From Burkholderiaceae bacterium (lineage in GTDB: Bacteria; Pseudomonadota; Gammaproteobacteria; Burkholderiales; Burkholderiaceae): DNA of 8,588 bases. Positions 1 through 5,883 of this stretch are shown here, one piece after another (position 1 is the first letter of the stretch; the number at the start of each line of letters is the position of its first letter). The position numbers and the translations under genes were made by a program. Under the pieces are notes generated by a model, which saw only the letters and a program-made list of their open reading frames with translations, was not told where the DNA came from and did no database searches. Where the stretch lies: NCBI GenBank assembly GCA_022701845.1, contig JAKONS010000249.1, forward strand, positions 1 through 8,588, read 5' to 3'.

Positions 1-287
1 TTCATCAGCGACGTCATGCCGGCGAAGCGGCCGGCGGCGTCGCGCACCGCGAAGGGCAGCATCAGGCCGGCGGTGTGCTGGTCGAGGCGGCGGGCGATCT
101 CGGCCTGCATCGTGTCGGGGGAGGGGATGTCGGTGGTCCACTGGCGCCAGATCTCGCCCTCGGCCACCGCCTCCTGCGCCTCGGCCAGGTGCCCGGCGGC
201 CAGCGGCTCGAGGGTGGCGAAGGGCCCGCTCAGGCGCACGGCGGGCAGCGGCACCTGCAGCGGCGGGTAGGCGGATGGCTCGGTCAT
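1..287 (-). CDS. GNAT family N-acetyltransferase, RimJ/RimL-like (partial, C-terminus outside window)
   Basis: Only the first 95 codons are in the window; the frame is open to the left edge. The protein begins MTEPSAYPPLQVPLPAVRLS and has the typical opening of RimJ/RimL-type GNAT enzymes: a first beta strand (VRLSGPFATLEPL) leading into helix 1, then an EIWRQWTTDIPSP segment, an acidic/arginine helix (AEIARRLDQ) and the next strands (MLPFAVRDAAGRFAGMTSLM). By family knowledge such enzymes move an acetyl group from acetyl-CoA to a protein N-terminus or a small amine; the acetyl-CoA loop would lie outside the window, so the substrate cannot be guessed. The ATG at 287 is preceded on the minus strand by GAAGG, which overlaps the MoxR stop codon. 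With a gap of only 10 bp, the gene is probably cotranscribed and translationally coupled with MoxR. Confidence 0.8.
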   Translation of the reverse strand, partial: MTEPSAYPPLQVPLPAVRLSGPFATLEPLAAGHLAEAQEAVAEGEIWRQWTTDIPSPDTMQAEIARRLDQHTAGLMLPFAVRDAAGRFAGMTSLM

Positions 288-297
288 CGGCGCGCCT

Positions 298-1152
298 TCA
301 GCGGTTGCGGGCATTCATTGCCACCAGCTTCTCGAACAGGCTCAGGTCCTGCTCGTTCTTCAGCAGCGCGCCCACCAGCGGCGGCACCGCGATCTTGCCG
401 TCCTGGCCCTGCAGGGCTTCCAGCGGGATGTCCTCGGCCAGCAGCAGCTTGAGCCAGTCGAGCAGCTCGGAGGTGCTGGGCTTCTTCTTCAGGCCGGGCA
501 GGTTGCGCACCTCGAAGAACAGGCGCATGGCCGCGGCCAGCAGGTCGGCCTGCAGGGTGGGGTAGTGCACCGCGACGATCTTCTGCATCGTCTCGGCATC
601 GGGGAAACGGATGTAGTGGAAGAAGCAGCGGCGCAGGAAGGCGTCGGGCAGCTCCTTCTCGTTGTTGGAGGTGATGAACACCAGCGGCCGGTGCTTGGCG
701 CGGATCAGTTCGCGGGTCTCGTAGCAGTAGAACTCCATCCGGTCGAGCTCGCGCAGCAGGTCGTTCGGGAATTCGATGTCGGCCTTGTCGATCTCGTCGA
801 TCAGCAGCGCCACCGGTTGCTCCGCGGTGAAGGCCTGCCACAGCACGCCCTGCACGATGTAGTTGCGGATGTCGCGCACCCGGTCGCCGCCGTCGATCTG
901 CGCCAGCTGGCTGTCGCGCAGGCGGCTCACCGCGTCGTATTCGTACAGGCCCTGCTGCGCCTTGGTGGTCGACTTGATGTGCCACTGCAGCAGCGGCAGG
1001 CCGAGCGCCGCGGCCACCTCTTCGGCCAGCAATGTCTTGCCGGTGCCGGGCTCGCCCTTGACCAGCAGCGGGCGCTGCAGGGCGACGGCCGCGTTGACCG
1101 CCAGCATCAGGTCGGCGGTGGCGACGTAGTTCGATGTTCCCTGGAATTTCAT
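298..1152 (-). CDS. MoxR-type AAA+ ATPase
   Basis: A 284-residue cytoplasmic AAA+ ATPase of the MoxR group. Visible motifs are Walker A GEPGTGKT (residues 33-40), Walker B LLIDE (116-120), sensor 1 in FITSNNEKEL (Asn163/Asn164) and the RR arginine-finger region (174-175). The C-terminal lid has KKPSTSELLDWLKLLLAEDIP, which I remember as strongly conserved in proteobacterial members. MoxR ATPases act as chaperones that insert cofactors or assemble complexes, usually with a von Willebrand factor A (CoxE-like) partner encoded next door; that partner is not in the window, where the next gene is a GNAT. The start at MKFQGTSNYVAT fits the family N-terminus. The frame stays open upstream to 1455, but that extension runs antisense into the cytochrome gene and has no family character. 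No strong Shine-Dalgarno sequence is visible at 1152. Molecular target unknown. Confidence 0.93.
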   Translation of the reverse strand: MKFQGTSNYVATADLMLAVNAAVALQRPLLVKGEPGTGKTLLAEEVAAALGLPLLQWHIKSTTKAQQGLYEYDAVSRLRDSQLAQIDGGDRVRDIRNYIVQGVLWQAFTAEQPVALLIDEIDKADIEFPNDLLRELDRMEFYCYETRELIRAKHRPLVFITSNNEKELPDAFLRRCFFHYIRFPDAETMQKIVAVHYPTLQADLLAAAMRLFFEVRNLPGLKKKPSTSELLDWLKLLLAEDIPLEALQGQDGKIAVPPLVGALLKNEQDLSLFEKLVAMNARNR

Positions 1153-1245
1153 CAGCTTGGGCACCTGCGCGCGCACGCGCGAAAGAGGGGTTGCATGCGG
1201 GTAATCCGCGAGGCCCGGACGGGCACTTTCAGAGGGGGCGACGTC

Positions 1246-1251
1246 TATACT
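1246..1251 (+). promoter_or_regulatory. possible -10 element (TATACT) for the cytochrome c gene
   Basis: TATACT matches the sigma-70 -10 consensus at 5 of 6 positions and stands out in the G+C-rich 145-bp divergent region between the MoxR and cytochrome starts. The only -35 candidate at the right distance is CACTTT (1224-1229, 16-bp spacer), which is poor. Transcription would begin near 1258 and give a leader of about 40 nt. I could not pick out a convincing promoter for the leftward MoxR gene. Confidence 0.35.
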
Positions 1252-1297
1252 CGATGGCTCACGGACGTGACCTTCCACCGGAATTGTGCGCGCAAAA

Positions 1298-1999
1298 ATG
1301 AACAAGACGACCACCACGATGAAGGCCTTGGCGAAGGGTCTCACCACCCTCGCCTGGCTGGCCGCCATGAGCGCTCCGGCCCAGGCCCAGGAGATCAGGG
1401 GCGATGCCGCGGCCGGCGGCAAGAAGATCGACATGTGCATCGGCTGCCACGGCATCGTCGGCTACCAGGCGAGCTTCCCCGAGGTCTACAAGGTGCCCAA
1501 GATCTCCGGCCAGGGCGGCAAGTACATCGCCAACGCGCTCACCGCCTACCGCGCCGGCGAGCGCAAGCACCCCAGCATGCGCGGCATCGCCGCCGCCCTC
1601 AGCGACCAGGACATCGCCGACCTGGCCGCCTACTACGAGCAGCACGGCAAGGACGCCGGCACTGCGGCGCTGCCGGCCGAGCCCGCGCGCAAGCCCAGCG
1701 CGCAGGTCGATGCGCTGCTCAAGAAGGGCATCTGCATCTCCTGCCACGGCGCCAATTTCTCCAAGCCGATCGACCCCAGCTATCCGAAGCTGGCCGGCCA
1801 GAACGCCGACTCGCTCTACATGTCCCTGCGTGCCTACAAGACCGACAACAACCCGCAGTTCGGCCGCGCCAACGGCGTCATGGCGGGCGTCGCCAAGCAG
1901 TTCTCCAATGCCGACCTGAAGGCCATGGCGCAGTACATCGGCTCGCTCGACGGCGAGCTGAAGACGGTGCCCGAGTCGCGCTTCCACACCACCCGCTAG
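1298..1999 (+). CDS. periplasmic di-haem c-type cytochrome (c4-like)
   Basis: A 233-residue exported cytochrome with two haem-attachment motifs, CIGCH (Cys47-His51) and CISCH (Cys146-His150), one in each half, so two fused class I cytochrome c domains as in cytochrome c4. Likely distal axial ligands are Met94 (PSMRG) and Met195 (GVMAG). Both halves also carry the family's PKISGQ/PKLAGQ and ALSDQDIADLAAY/QFSNADLKAMAQY segments. The N-terminus has a signal peptide (basic residues, LTTLAWLAAM core, APAQAQ cleavage region), which places it in the periplasm, where c4-type proteins carry electrons to terminal oxidases. The ATG at 1298 was chosen; GTG 1286 (four codons longer) and ATG 1319 are alternatives, and none has an ideal Shine-Dalgarno. 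It ends 46 bp before the aconitase X gene, separated by a hairpin. No haem ligand is missing. The redox partner is unknown. Confidence 0.92.
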   Translation: MNKTTTTMKALAKGLTTLAWLAAMSAPAQAQEIRGDAAAGGKKIDMCIGCHGIVGYQASFPEVYKVPKISGQGGKYIANALTAYRAGERKHPSMRGIAAALSDQDIADLAAYYEQHGKDAGTAALPAEPARKPSAQVDALLKKGICISCHGANFSKPIDPSYPKLAGQNADSLYMSLRAYKTDNNPQFGRANGVMAGVAKQFSNADLKAMAQYIGSLDGELKTVPESRFHTTR

Positions 2000-2015
2000 C
2001 CGCCCCCCGGGCGGC
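1999..2015 (+). terminator. 7-bp perfect G+C hairpin on the cytochrome stop codon, without U-tract
   Basis: GCCGCCC, loop CCC, GGGCGGC is a perfect inverted repeat that starts at the last base of the TAG stop codon. A U-run is missing, so it is not a standard intrinsic terminator. It could stabilise the 3' end of the cytochrome mRNA, attenuate read-through, or mask a start at GTG 2016 immediately downstream. Function is inference; the pairing is visible. Confidence 0.45.
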
Positions 2016-2045
2016 GTGCCTCCCACCGGCCACCCCTTGCCGCCC

Positions 2046-3296
2046 GTGCGACTCTCCCCCCACGACCAGGCGATGCGCGACGGCGCGCACGGCGAGGCCT
2101 GCGCCCTGGCCATGCGCATCCTGCTGCGCTCGGCCGCGCTGCTCGGCGCCGACAGCCTGATCGACATCGGCAGCGCCCACATCGACGGCTGCCTGTACCA
2201 CGGCCCGGTGAGCCTGGATTTCGTCGACCGGCTGGTGGCCGGCGGCGGCCGGGTGCGGGTGCCGACCACGCTCAACGTCGGCTCGATCGACCTGATCCAC
2301 CCCGAGCTGTTCCGCGGCACCGACCGCCTGCGCGACGACGGCCGCCGGCTGATGGAGGCCCACCTCGCGCTGGGCTGCGAGGCCAGCTTCACCTGCGCGC
2401 CCTACCAGCTCAAACACCGCCCGCAGCTGGGCGACCAGATCGCCTGGGCCGAGTCCAACGCCATCGTCTTCGCCAACTCGGTGCTGGGCGCGCGCACCAA
2501 CCGCTATGGCGATTTCATCGACCTGTGCGCTGCGCTGACCGGCCGGGCGCCGAACTGCGGTCTGCACCTCACCGCGAACCGCGCCGCCACCGTACTGTTC
2601 GACGTGTCGGACTTCCCGCAGGCGCCGGCCGAGCGCGACGTGTTCTTCGCGCTGCTCGGCTTCGTGGTCGGCCGGCAGACCGGCGACGACCTGCCCGCCA
2701 TCGCCGGCCTGCCCGCCGACACCACCGAGGACGAACTGAAGGCGCTAGGCGCGGCGGCGGCATCCACCGGCGCGGTGGCGATGTTCCACGCCATCGGCCT
2801 GACGCCCGAGGCCGCCACGCTCGACCTGGCCTTCCAGGGCTTCGCGCCGGCGCGCACGGTGCCGGTGGCGCGTGCCGACCTGGACGCCGCGCGCGAGCGC
2901 ATCAACCAGGGCCGCGCCGGCGCCGGGCTGGCGGCGGTCAGCGTCGGCACGCCGCATTTCTCGATAACCGAATTCGCCGCGCTGCGCCGCCTGCTGGACG
3001 CCGATGCGCGGCCGCTGCGGGTGCCCTTCTATGTGAACACCAGCCGCTTCGTCGTCTGGCAGCTGGAAGAGGCCGGGCTGCTGCGCGGGCTGCAGGCGCA
3101 CGGGCTGACCATCGTCAACGACACCTGCACCTACATCACCCCGATCCTGGGCGAGATGACCGGCGTGGTGATGACCAATTCCGGCAAGTGGGCGCACTAC
3201 GCGCCGGCCAACATCGGGGTCGAAGTGGCCTTCGGCACGCTGGCCGAATGCGTGCGCTCGGCGCGTGCCGGCGAGGTGGTGTTCGTTGGCGCCTGA
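2046..3296 (+). CDS. aconitase X catalytic (large) subunit, putative cis-3-hydroxy-L-proline dehydratase
   Basis: Recognised as the AcnX catalytic domain (DUF521), about 416 residues. Family hallmarks, numbered from 2046: LSPHDQAMRDGAHGEACALAM at the N-terminus, HIDGCLYHGP (Cys49), ASFTCAPYQL (Cys117), AWAESNAIVFANSVLGART, NCGLHL (Cys171), NDTCTYITPIL (Cys361) and a final VVMTNSGKWAHYAPAN. The cysteines and SGK motif fit an iron-sulfur hydro-lyase. Characterised bacterial members dehydrate cis-3-hydroxy-L-proline to delta1-pyrroline-2-carboxylate; archaeal ones act on mevalonate 5-phosphate. The enzyme should be cytoplasmic and work with the swivel subunit encoded next, i.e. the two-polypeptide form of the family. 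The start is uncertain: GTG 2046 gives the best family fit, GTG 2016 adds ten unlike residues next to the hairpin, ATG 2073 is shorter. No clear Shine-Dalgarno is seen. Exact substrate is not proven by the sequence. Confidence 0.88.
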   Translation: MRLSPHDQAMRDGAHGEACALAMRILLRSAALLGADSLIDIGSAHIDGCLYHGPVSLDFVDRLVAGGGRVRVPTTLNVGSIDLIHPELFRGTDRLRDDGRRLMEAHLALGCEASFTCAPYQLKHRPQLGDQIAWAESNAIVFANSVLGARTNRYGDFIDLCAALTGRAPNCGLHLTANRAATVLFDVSDFPQAPAERDVFFALLGFVVGRQTGDDLPAIAGLPADTTEDELKALGAAAASTGAVAMFHAIGLTPEAATLDLAFQGFAPARTVPVARADLDAARERINQGRAGAGLAAVSVGTPHFSITEFAALRRLLDADARPLRVPFYVNTSRFVVWQLEEAGLLRGLQAHGLTIVNDTCTYITPILGEMTGVVMTNSGKWAHYAPANIGVEVAFGTLAECVRSARAGEVVFVGA

Positions 3297-3792
3297 CACC
3301 CTTGCTGCGCAGCCGGTGGTCGAAGGCGAGGGCGCCGGCGCGCTGCTGCTGCTCGACCAGCCGGTGAGCTTCTGGGGCGGCGTCGACCCGGTGAGCGGCC
3401 GCATCGTCGAGCCGGGCCATCCGCAGGAGGGCCGGGCGCTGGCCGGGCGGGTGATGGCGATGGCGCGCGCCAAGGGCTCGTCGTCGAGCAGCAGCGTGCT
3501 GGCCGAACTGGTGCGCAACGGCCACGGGCCGGCGGCCATCCTGATGCGCGGCCCGGACCTGATCGTCGGCCTGGGCTGCATCGTGGCGGCCGAGCTGTAC
3601 GGCCGGCAGGTGCCGGTGGCGGTGCTCGACGACGCCGGGTGGGCCGCGCTGGTGGCGGGCGCCGCGGCCGGCCGGTCGGCGCGGCTGGTGTGCGACGCCA
3701 CCGGTGCGCGCCTGCACCTCGACGGCCTGAGCGCCGCCGATGCCCCGCAACCTGCGCCGCCGCCGGTGGCGCGAGACAATCCTTTCCGTTGA
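3286..3792 (+). CDS. aconitase X swivel (small) subunit, DUF126
   Basis: A 168-residue protein matching the AcnX swivel domain. Signature segments, numbered from 3286, are LDQPVSFWGGVDPVSGRI (24-40), GHPQEG (44-49), the near-invariant GSSSSSSVLAEL loop (64-75) and VGLGCIVAAELYGRQVPV. In the aconitase superfamily the swivel domain closes over the substrate held by the catalytic subunit, and its serine-rich loop reaches the active site. The unusual TTG start at 3286 is preferred because AGGTGG (3274-3279) lies at proper spacing; GTG 3265 is possible but adds residues without family character. The start overlaps the end of the large-subunit gene by 11 bp, so the two are translationally coupled and probably made in equal amounts. 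A short Pro/Ala-rich tail (AADAPQPAPPPVARDNPFR) follows the domain. Confidence 0.87.
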   Translation: MAPDTLAAQPVVEGEGAGALLLLDQPVSFWGGVDPVSGRIVEPGHPQEGRALAGRVMAMARAKGSSSSSSVLAELVRNGHGPAAILMRGPDLIVGLGCIVAAELYGRQVPVAVLDDAGWAALVAGAAAGRSARLVCDATGARLHLDGLSAADAPQPAPPPVARDNPFR

Positions 3793-3798
3793 ATTCCC

Positions 3799-3803
3799 GA
3801 GGA
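3799..3803 (+). promoter_or_regulatory. Shine-Dalgarno GAGGA of the aminotransferase gene
   Basis: GAGGA lies 8 nt before ATG 3812 in the 19-bp gap after the swivel-subunit stop. It decides the start: the frame is open further upstream to 3740, but that would overlap the swivel gene and add 24 residues without family character. Confidence 0.7.
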
Positions 3804-3811
3804 CTTCCCCG

Positions 3812-5029
3812 ATGACCTGGACCCTGGCGGCACGCACCCGCAAGATGACTTCCTCCGCGATCCGCGACCTGCTCAAGCTCACCGAGCGGCCCGGCATCAT
3901 CAGTTTCGCGGGCGGCCTGCCGTCGCCCGACGCCTTCCCGGTCGAGGCCTTCGCCGTCGCCTGCGACAAGGTGCTCACCTCCGGCGATGCCCGCAGTTCG
4001 CTGCAGTACGCCACCACCGAAGGCCTGCCGGCGCTGCGCGAGGCGGTGGCCGCCTCGCTGCCCTGGAACGTCGATCCGGCGCAGGTGCTGATCACCACCG
4101 GCTCGCAGCAGGGCCTGGACCTGGCGGCCAAGGTGCTGATCGACCCCGGCAGCACCATCCTGGTCGAGACTCCCACCTACCTGGGCGCGCTGCAGGCCTT
4201 CCAGCCGATGGAGCCGACGGTGGTCGGCGTGGCCTCCGACGACCGGGGCGTGATCGTCGACGACCTGCTGGCCAAGGCGCCGGGCGCGCGCTTCCTGTAT
4301 GCGCTGCCCAACTTCCAGAACCCCACCGGCCGCACCATGGACGAGGCCCGCCGCGCCGCCGTCGTGCAGGCCGCCGCGCAGGCGGGCGTGCCGATCCTCG
4401 AGGACAACCCCTACGGCGAGCTGTGGTTCGACACCCCGCCGCCGGCCCCGCTGGCTGCGCGCAACCCGGAGAACACGCTCTACATGGGCTCCTTCTCGAA
4501 AGTGCTGGCCCCCGGCCTGCGCCTGGGTTTCGTAGTGGCGCCACCCGACATCCACTACCGCCTCACCATGGCCAAGCAGGCCGCCGACCTGCACAGCCCC
4601 AGCTTCAACCAGCGGGTGGTGGCCGAGGTGCTGAAGGACGGCTTCCTCGACCGCCACGTGCCCACCATCCGCGCCCTCTACAAGGGCCAGCGCGACGCCA
4701 TGCTGGCCGCGCTGGAGCACGAGATGGCCGGCCTGGGCGTGTCCTGGAACAGCCCCGCCGGCGGCATGTTCCTGTGGGCGCGGCTGCCCGCCGGCCTGTC
4801 GGCCACCGCGCTGCTGCCGCGGGCGGTGGAAAAAGGCGTGGCCTTCGTGCCCGGCGAGCCGTTCTATGCCGGCGCGTCCGACAGCCGCACCCTGCGCCTG
4901 TCCTTCGTGACCGCCAGCCGCGCGCAGATCGCCACCGGCATCGCCGCGCTGGCCGAGGCGGTGCGCGACGCCATCGCCGCGATGCCCGCCGCCCAGCGCG
5001 AGGCCGCGCTGGCGGCCGAAGCGGCCTGA
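3812..5029 (+). CDS. PLP-dependent aminotransferase, fold type I (class I/II)
   Basis: A 405-residue cytoplasmic enzyme of the size usual for class I/II aminotransferases of the 2-aminoadipate/aromatic (LysN/ARO8-like) branch. Motifs: ISFAGGLPSPDAFP near the N-terminus, LQYATTEGLPALREAVA, TTGSQQGLDLAAKVLIDPG (PLP phosphate-binding region), LPNFQNPTGRTM with Asn170, LEDNPYGEL with Asp198 (pyridine nitrogen) and Tyr201, GSFSKVLAPGLRLGF with the Schiff-base lysine Lys230, and TLRLSF with Arg362, which should hold the substrate alpha-carboxylate. All catalytic residues are present, so it should be active; the amino donor and acceptor cannot be read off. The gene lies 19 bp after the aconitase X pair and 12 bp before a GST, so it is probably one operon. 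The C-terminal tail (AAMPAAQREAALAAEAA) is alanine-rich and probably a helix. Confidence 0.9.
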   Translation: MTWTLAARTRKMTSSAIRDLLKLTERPGIISFAGGLPSPDAFPVEAFAVACDKVLTSGDARSSLQYATTEGLPALREAVAASLPWNVDPAQVLITTGSQQGLDLAAKVLIDPGSTILVETPTYLGALQAFQPMEPTVVGVASDDRGVIVDDLLAKAPGARFLYALPNFQNPTGRTMDEARRAAVVQAAAQAGVPILEDNPYGELWFDTPPPAPLAARNPENTLYMGSFSKVLAPGLRLGFVVAPPDIHYRLTMAKQAADLHSPSFNQRVVAEVLKDGFLDRHVPTIRALYKGQRDAMLAALEHEMAGLGVSWNSPAGGMFLWARLPAGLSATALLPRAVEKGVAFVPGEPFYAGASDSRTLRLSFVTASRAQIATGIAALAEAVRDAIAAMPAAQREAALAAEAA

Positions 5030-5041
5030 CGAGGGGGCGGC

Positions 5042-5662
5042 ATGCTGCATCTCTGGGGACGGATCTCCTCCATCAACGTGCGCAAGGTGGTGTGGGCCGC
5101 GCAGGAGCTCGACGAGCCGGTGCAGCGCACCGACGCCGGCGGCCAGTTCGGCCTGGTGCGTGAGGCCGACTACCTGGGCCGCAACCCGAACGGCCTGGTG
5201 CCGCTGTTGGAGGACGGCGAGGTGCGGCTGTGGGAGTCGAACGTGATCGTGCGCTATCTGTGCGCGCGCTATGCGCCGGGGCGGCTGTATCCGGAGGCGC
5301 TGCCGGCCCGCTTCGACGCCGAGCGCTGGATGGACTGGCAGCAGACCATGTTCAGTCCCGCCGGCCGGCCGGCGTTCTGGCAGCTGATCCGCACGCCGGA
5401 GGAGGAGCGCGACGAGCGGGCGATCGCCGCGTCCATCGCCGCGGTGGAGCCGCTGCTGGCCCTGCTGGAAACGCACCTGGCGACGCAGCCCTATCTGGCC
5501 GGCGACGCGTTTTCGATGGCCGACATTCCGGTGGGATGCGAGGTGCACCGCTGGTTCGGCCTGCCGGTGGCGCGGCCGGAATTGCCCAACGTCGACCGCT
5601 GGTTCCGGGCGCTGTCGGAGCGGGCCAGCGCCAAGGGTGTGCTCGACCTCGCCCTGTCGTGA
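5042..5662 (+). CDS. glutathione S-transferase family protein
   Basis: A 206-residue cytosolic GST of normal length. The N-terminal thioredoxin-like domain starts LHLWGRISSINVRKVVWAA, with Ser9/Ser10 where catalytic Ser/Cys sits in bacterial GSTs. It has NPNGLVPLLEDG with the cis-proline Val53-Pro54 pair and WESNVIVRYL with the Glu65-Ser66 pair that binds the gamma-glutamyl part of glutathione. The helical C-terminal domain carries the N-capping motif FSMADIPVG (Asp161), then PNVDRWFRAL. Family members conjugate, reduce or isomerise electrophilic substrates with glutathione; the substrate here is unknown. GAGGGGG (5031-5037) precedes the ATG, 12 bp after the aminotransferase stop, which points to cotranscription with the aconitase X operon. 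A role in handling a reactive intermediate of that pathway is possible but only inferred from position. Confidence 0.9.
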   Translation: MLHLWGRISSINVRKVVWAAQELDEPVQRTDAGGQFGLVREADYLGRNPNGLVPLLEDGEVRLWESNVIVRYLCARYAPGRLYPEALPARFDAERWMDWQQTMFSPAGRPAFWQLIRTPEEERDERAIAASIAAVEPLLALLETHLATQPYLAGDAFSMADIPVGCEVHRWFGLPVARPELPNVDRWFRALSERASAKGVLDLALS

Positions 5663-5883
5663 TGCGGCACGGTCTCTGATCTTTTCTCGCTGCTGAAGGC
5701 CGGGTGCGCGGCGTCTTCGCTGTGCGCCGGGTCGGTGGGACGAACGACCGATCGGCAGTCTGTTGTCCGAAAACGACTGCAATAAGTGAGCGATAACTTA
5801 CATTTTCGATCCCCGTTCTCGTTGGGTCGACCGGTCGATTGACCGCCGCGGCGAGCACGCCTTCGAAACCGTTGCTCGCTGCC
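5663..5883 (+). promoter_or_regulatory. palindrome-rich intergenic region upstream of the adhesin gene
   Basis: These 221 bp have no gene and are clearly richer in A+T between about 5756 and 5815 than the surroundings, as expected for a promoter. Visible symmetric elements are CCGATCGG (5748-5755), TAAGT-8 nt-ACTTA (5783-5800), the 12-bp perfect palindrome TCGACCGGTCGA (5827-5838) and GGTC-4 nt-GACC (5833-5844). A weak extended -10 candidate, TGCAATAAG (5778-5786), has no convincing -35 partner. No clear intrinsic terminator for the GST operon was found; the short T-run at 5692-5695 lacks a strong stem before it. The region probably holds the adhesin promoter and one or more operators; which regulator acts is unknown. 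Confidence 0.45.
5827..5838. promoter_or_regulatory. 12-bp perfect palindrome TCGACCGGTCGA, candidate operator
   Basis: A perfectly self-complementary 12-mer 45 bp before the adhesin ATG. It overlaps a second inverted repeat, GGTC-gatt-GACC (5833-5844), so GGTCGA occurs twice at 8-bp spacing with a related half-site behind. Dyads of this kind often bind dimeric regulators. Operator function is inference; G+C-rich DNA also makes short palindromes by chance. Confidence 0.35.

Noticed and set aside
1153..1455. N-terminal extension of MoxR to 1455
   Set aside because: The extra 101 residues lie opposite the cytochrome start and signal peptide and have no MoxR character; MKFQGT at 1152 matches the family N-terminus.
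565..2160. Plus-strand open frame of 531 codons across MoxR and the cytochrome gene
   Set aside because: It is antisense to MoxR and out of frame with the cytochrome gene, whose haem motifs fix the true frame.
5692..5695. Short T-run after the GST stop as an intrinsic terminator
   Set aside because: No G+C-rich stem lies directly before the T-run, so the hairpin required for intrinsic termination is missing.
3197..5782. Minus-strand open frame of 861 codons opposite the aconitase X small subunit, aminotransferase and GST
   Set aside because: It runs antisense across three well supported genes, is Gly/Arg/His/Gln-rich, and shows no family motif.
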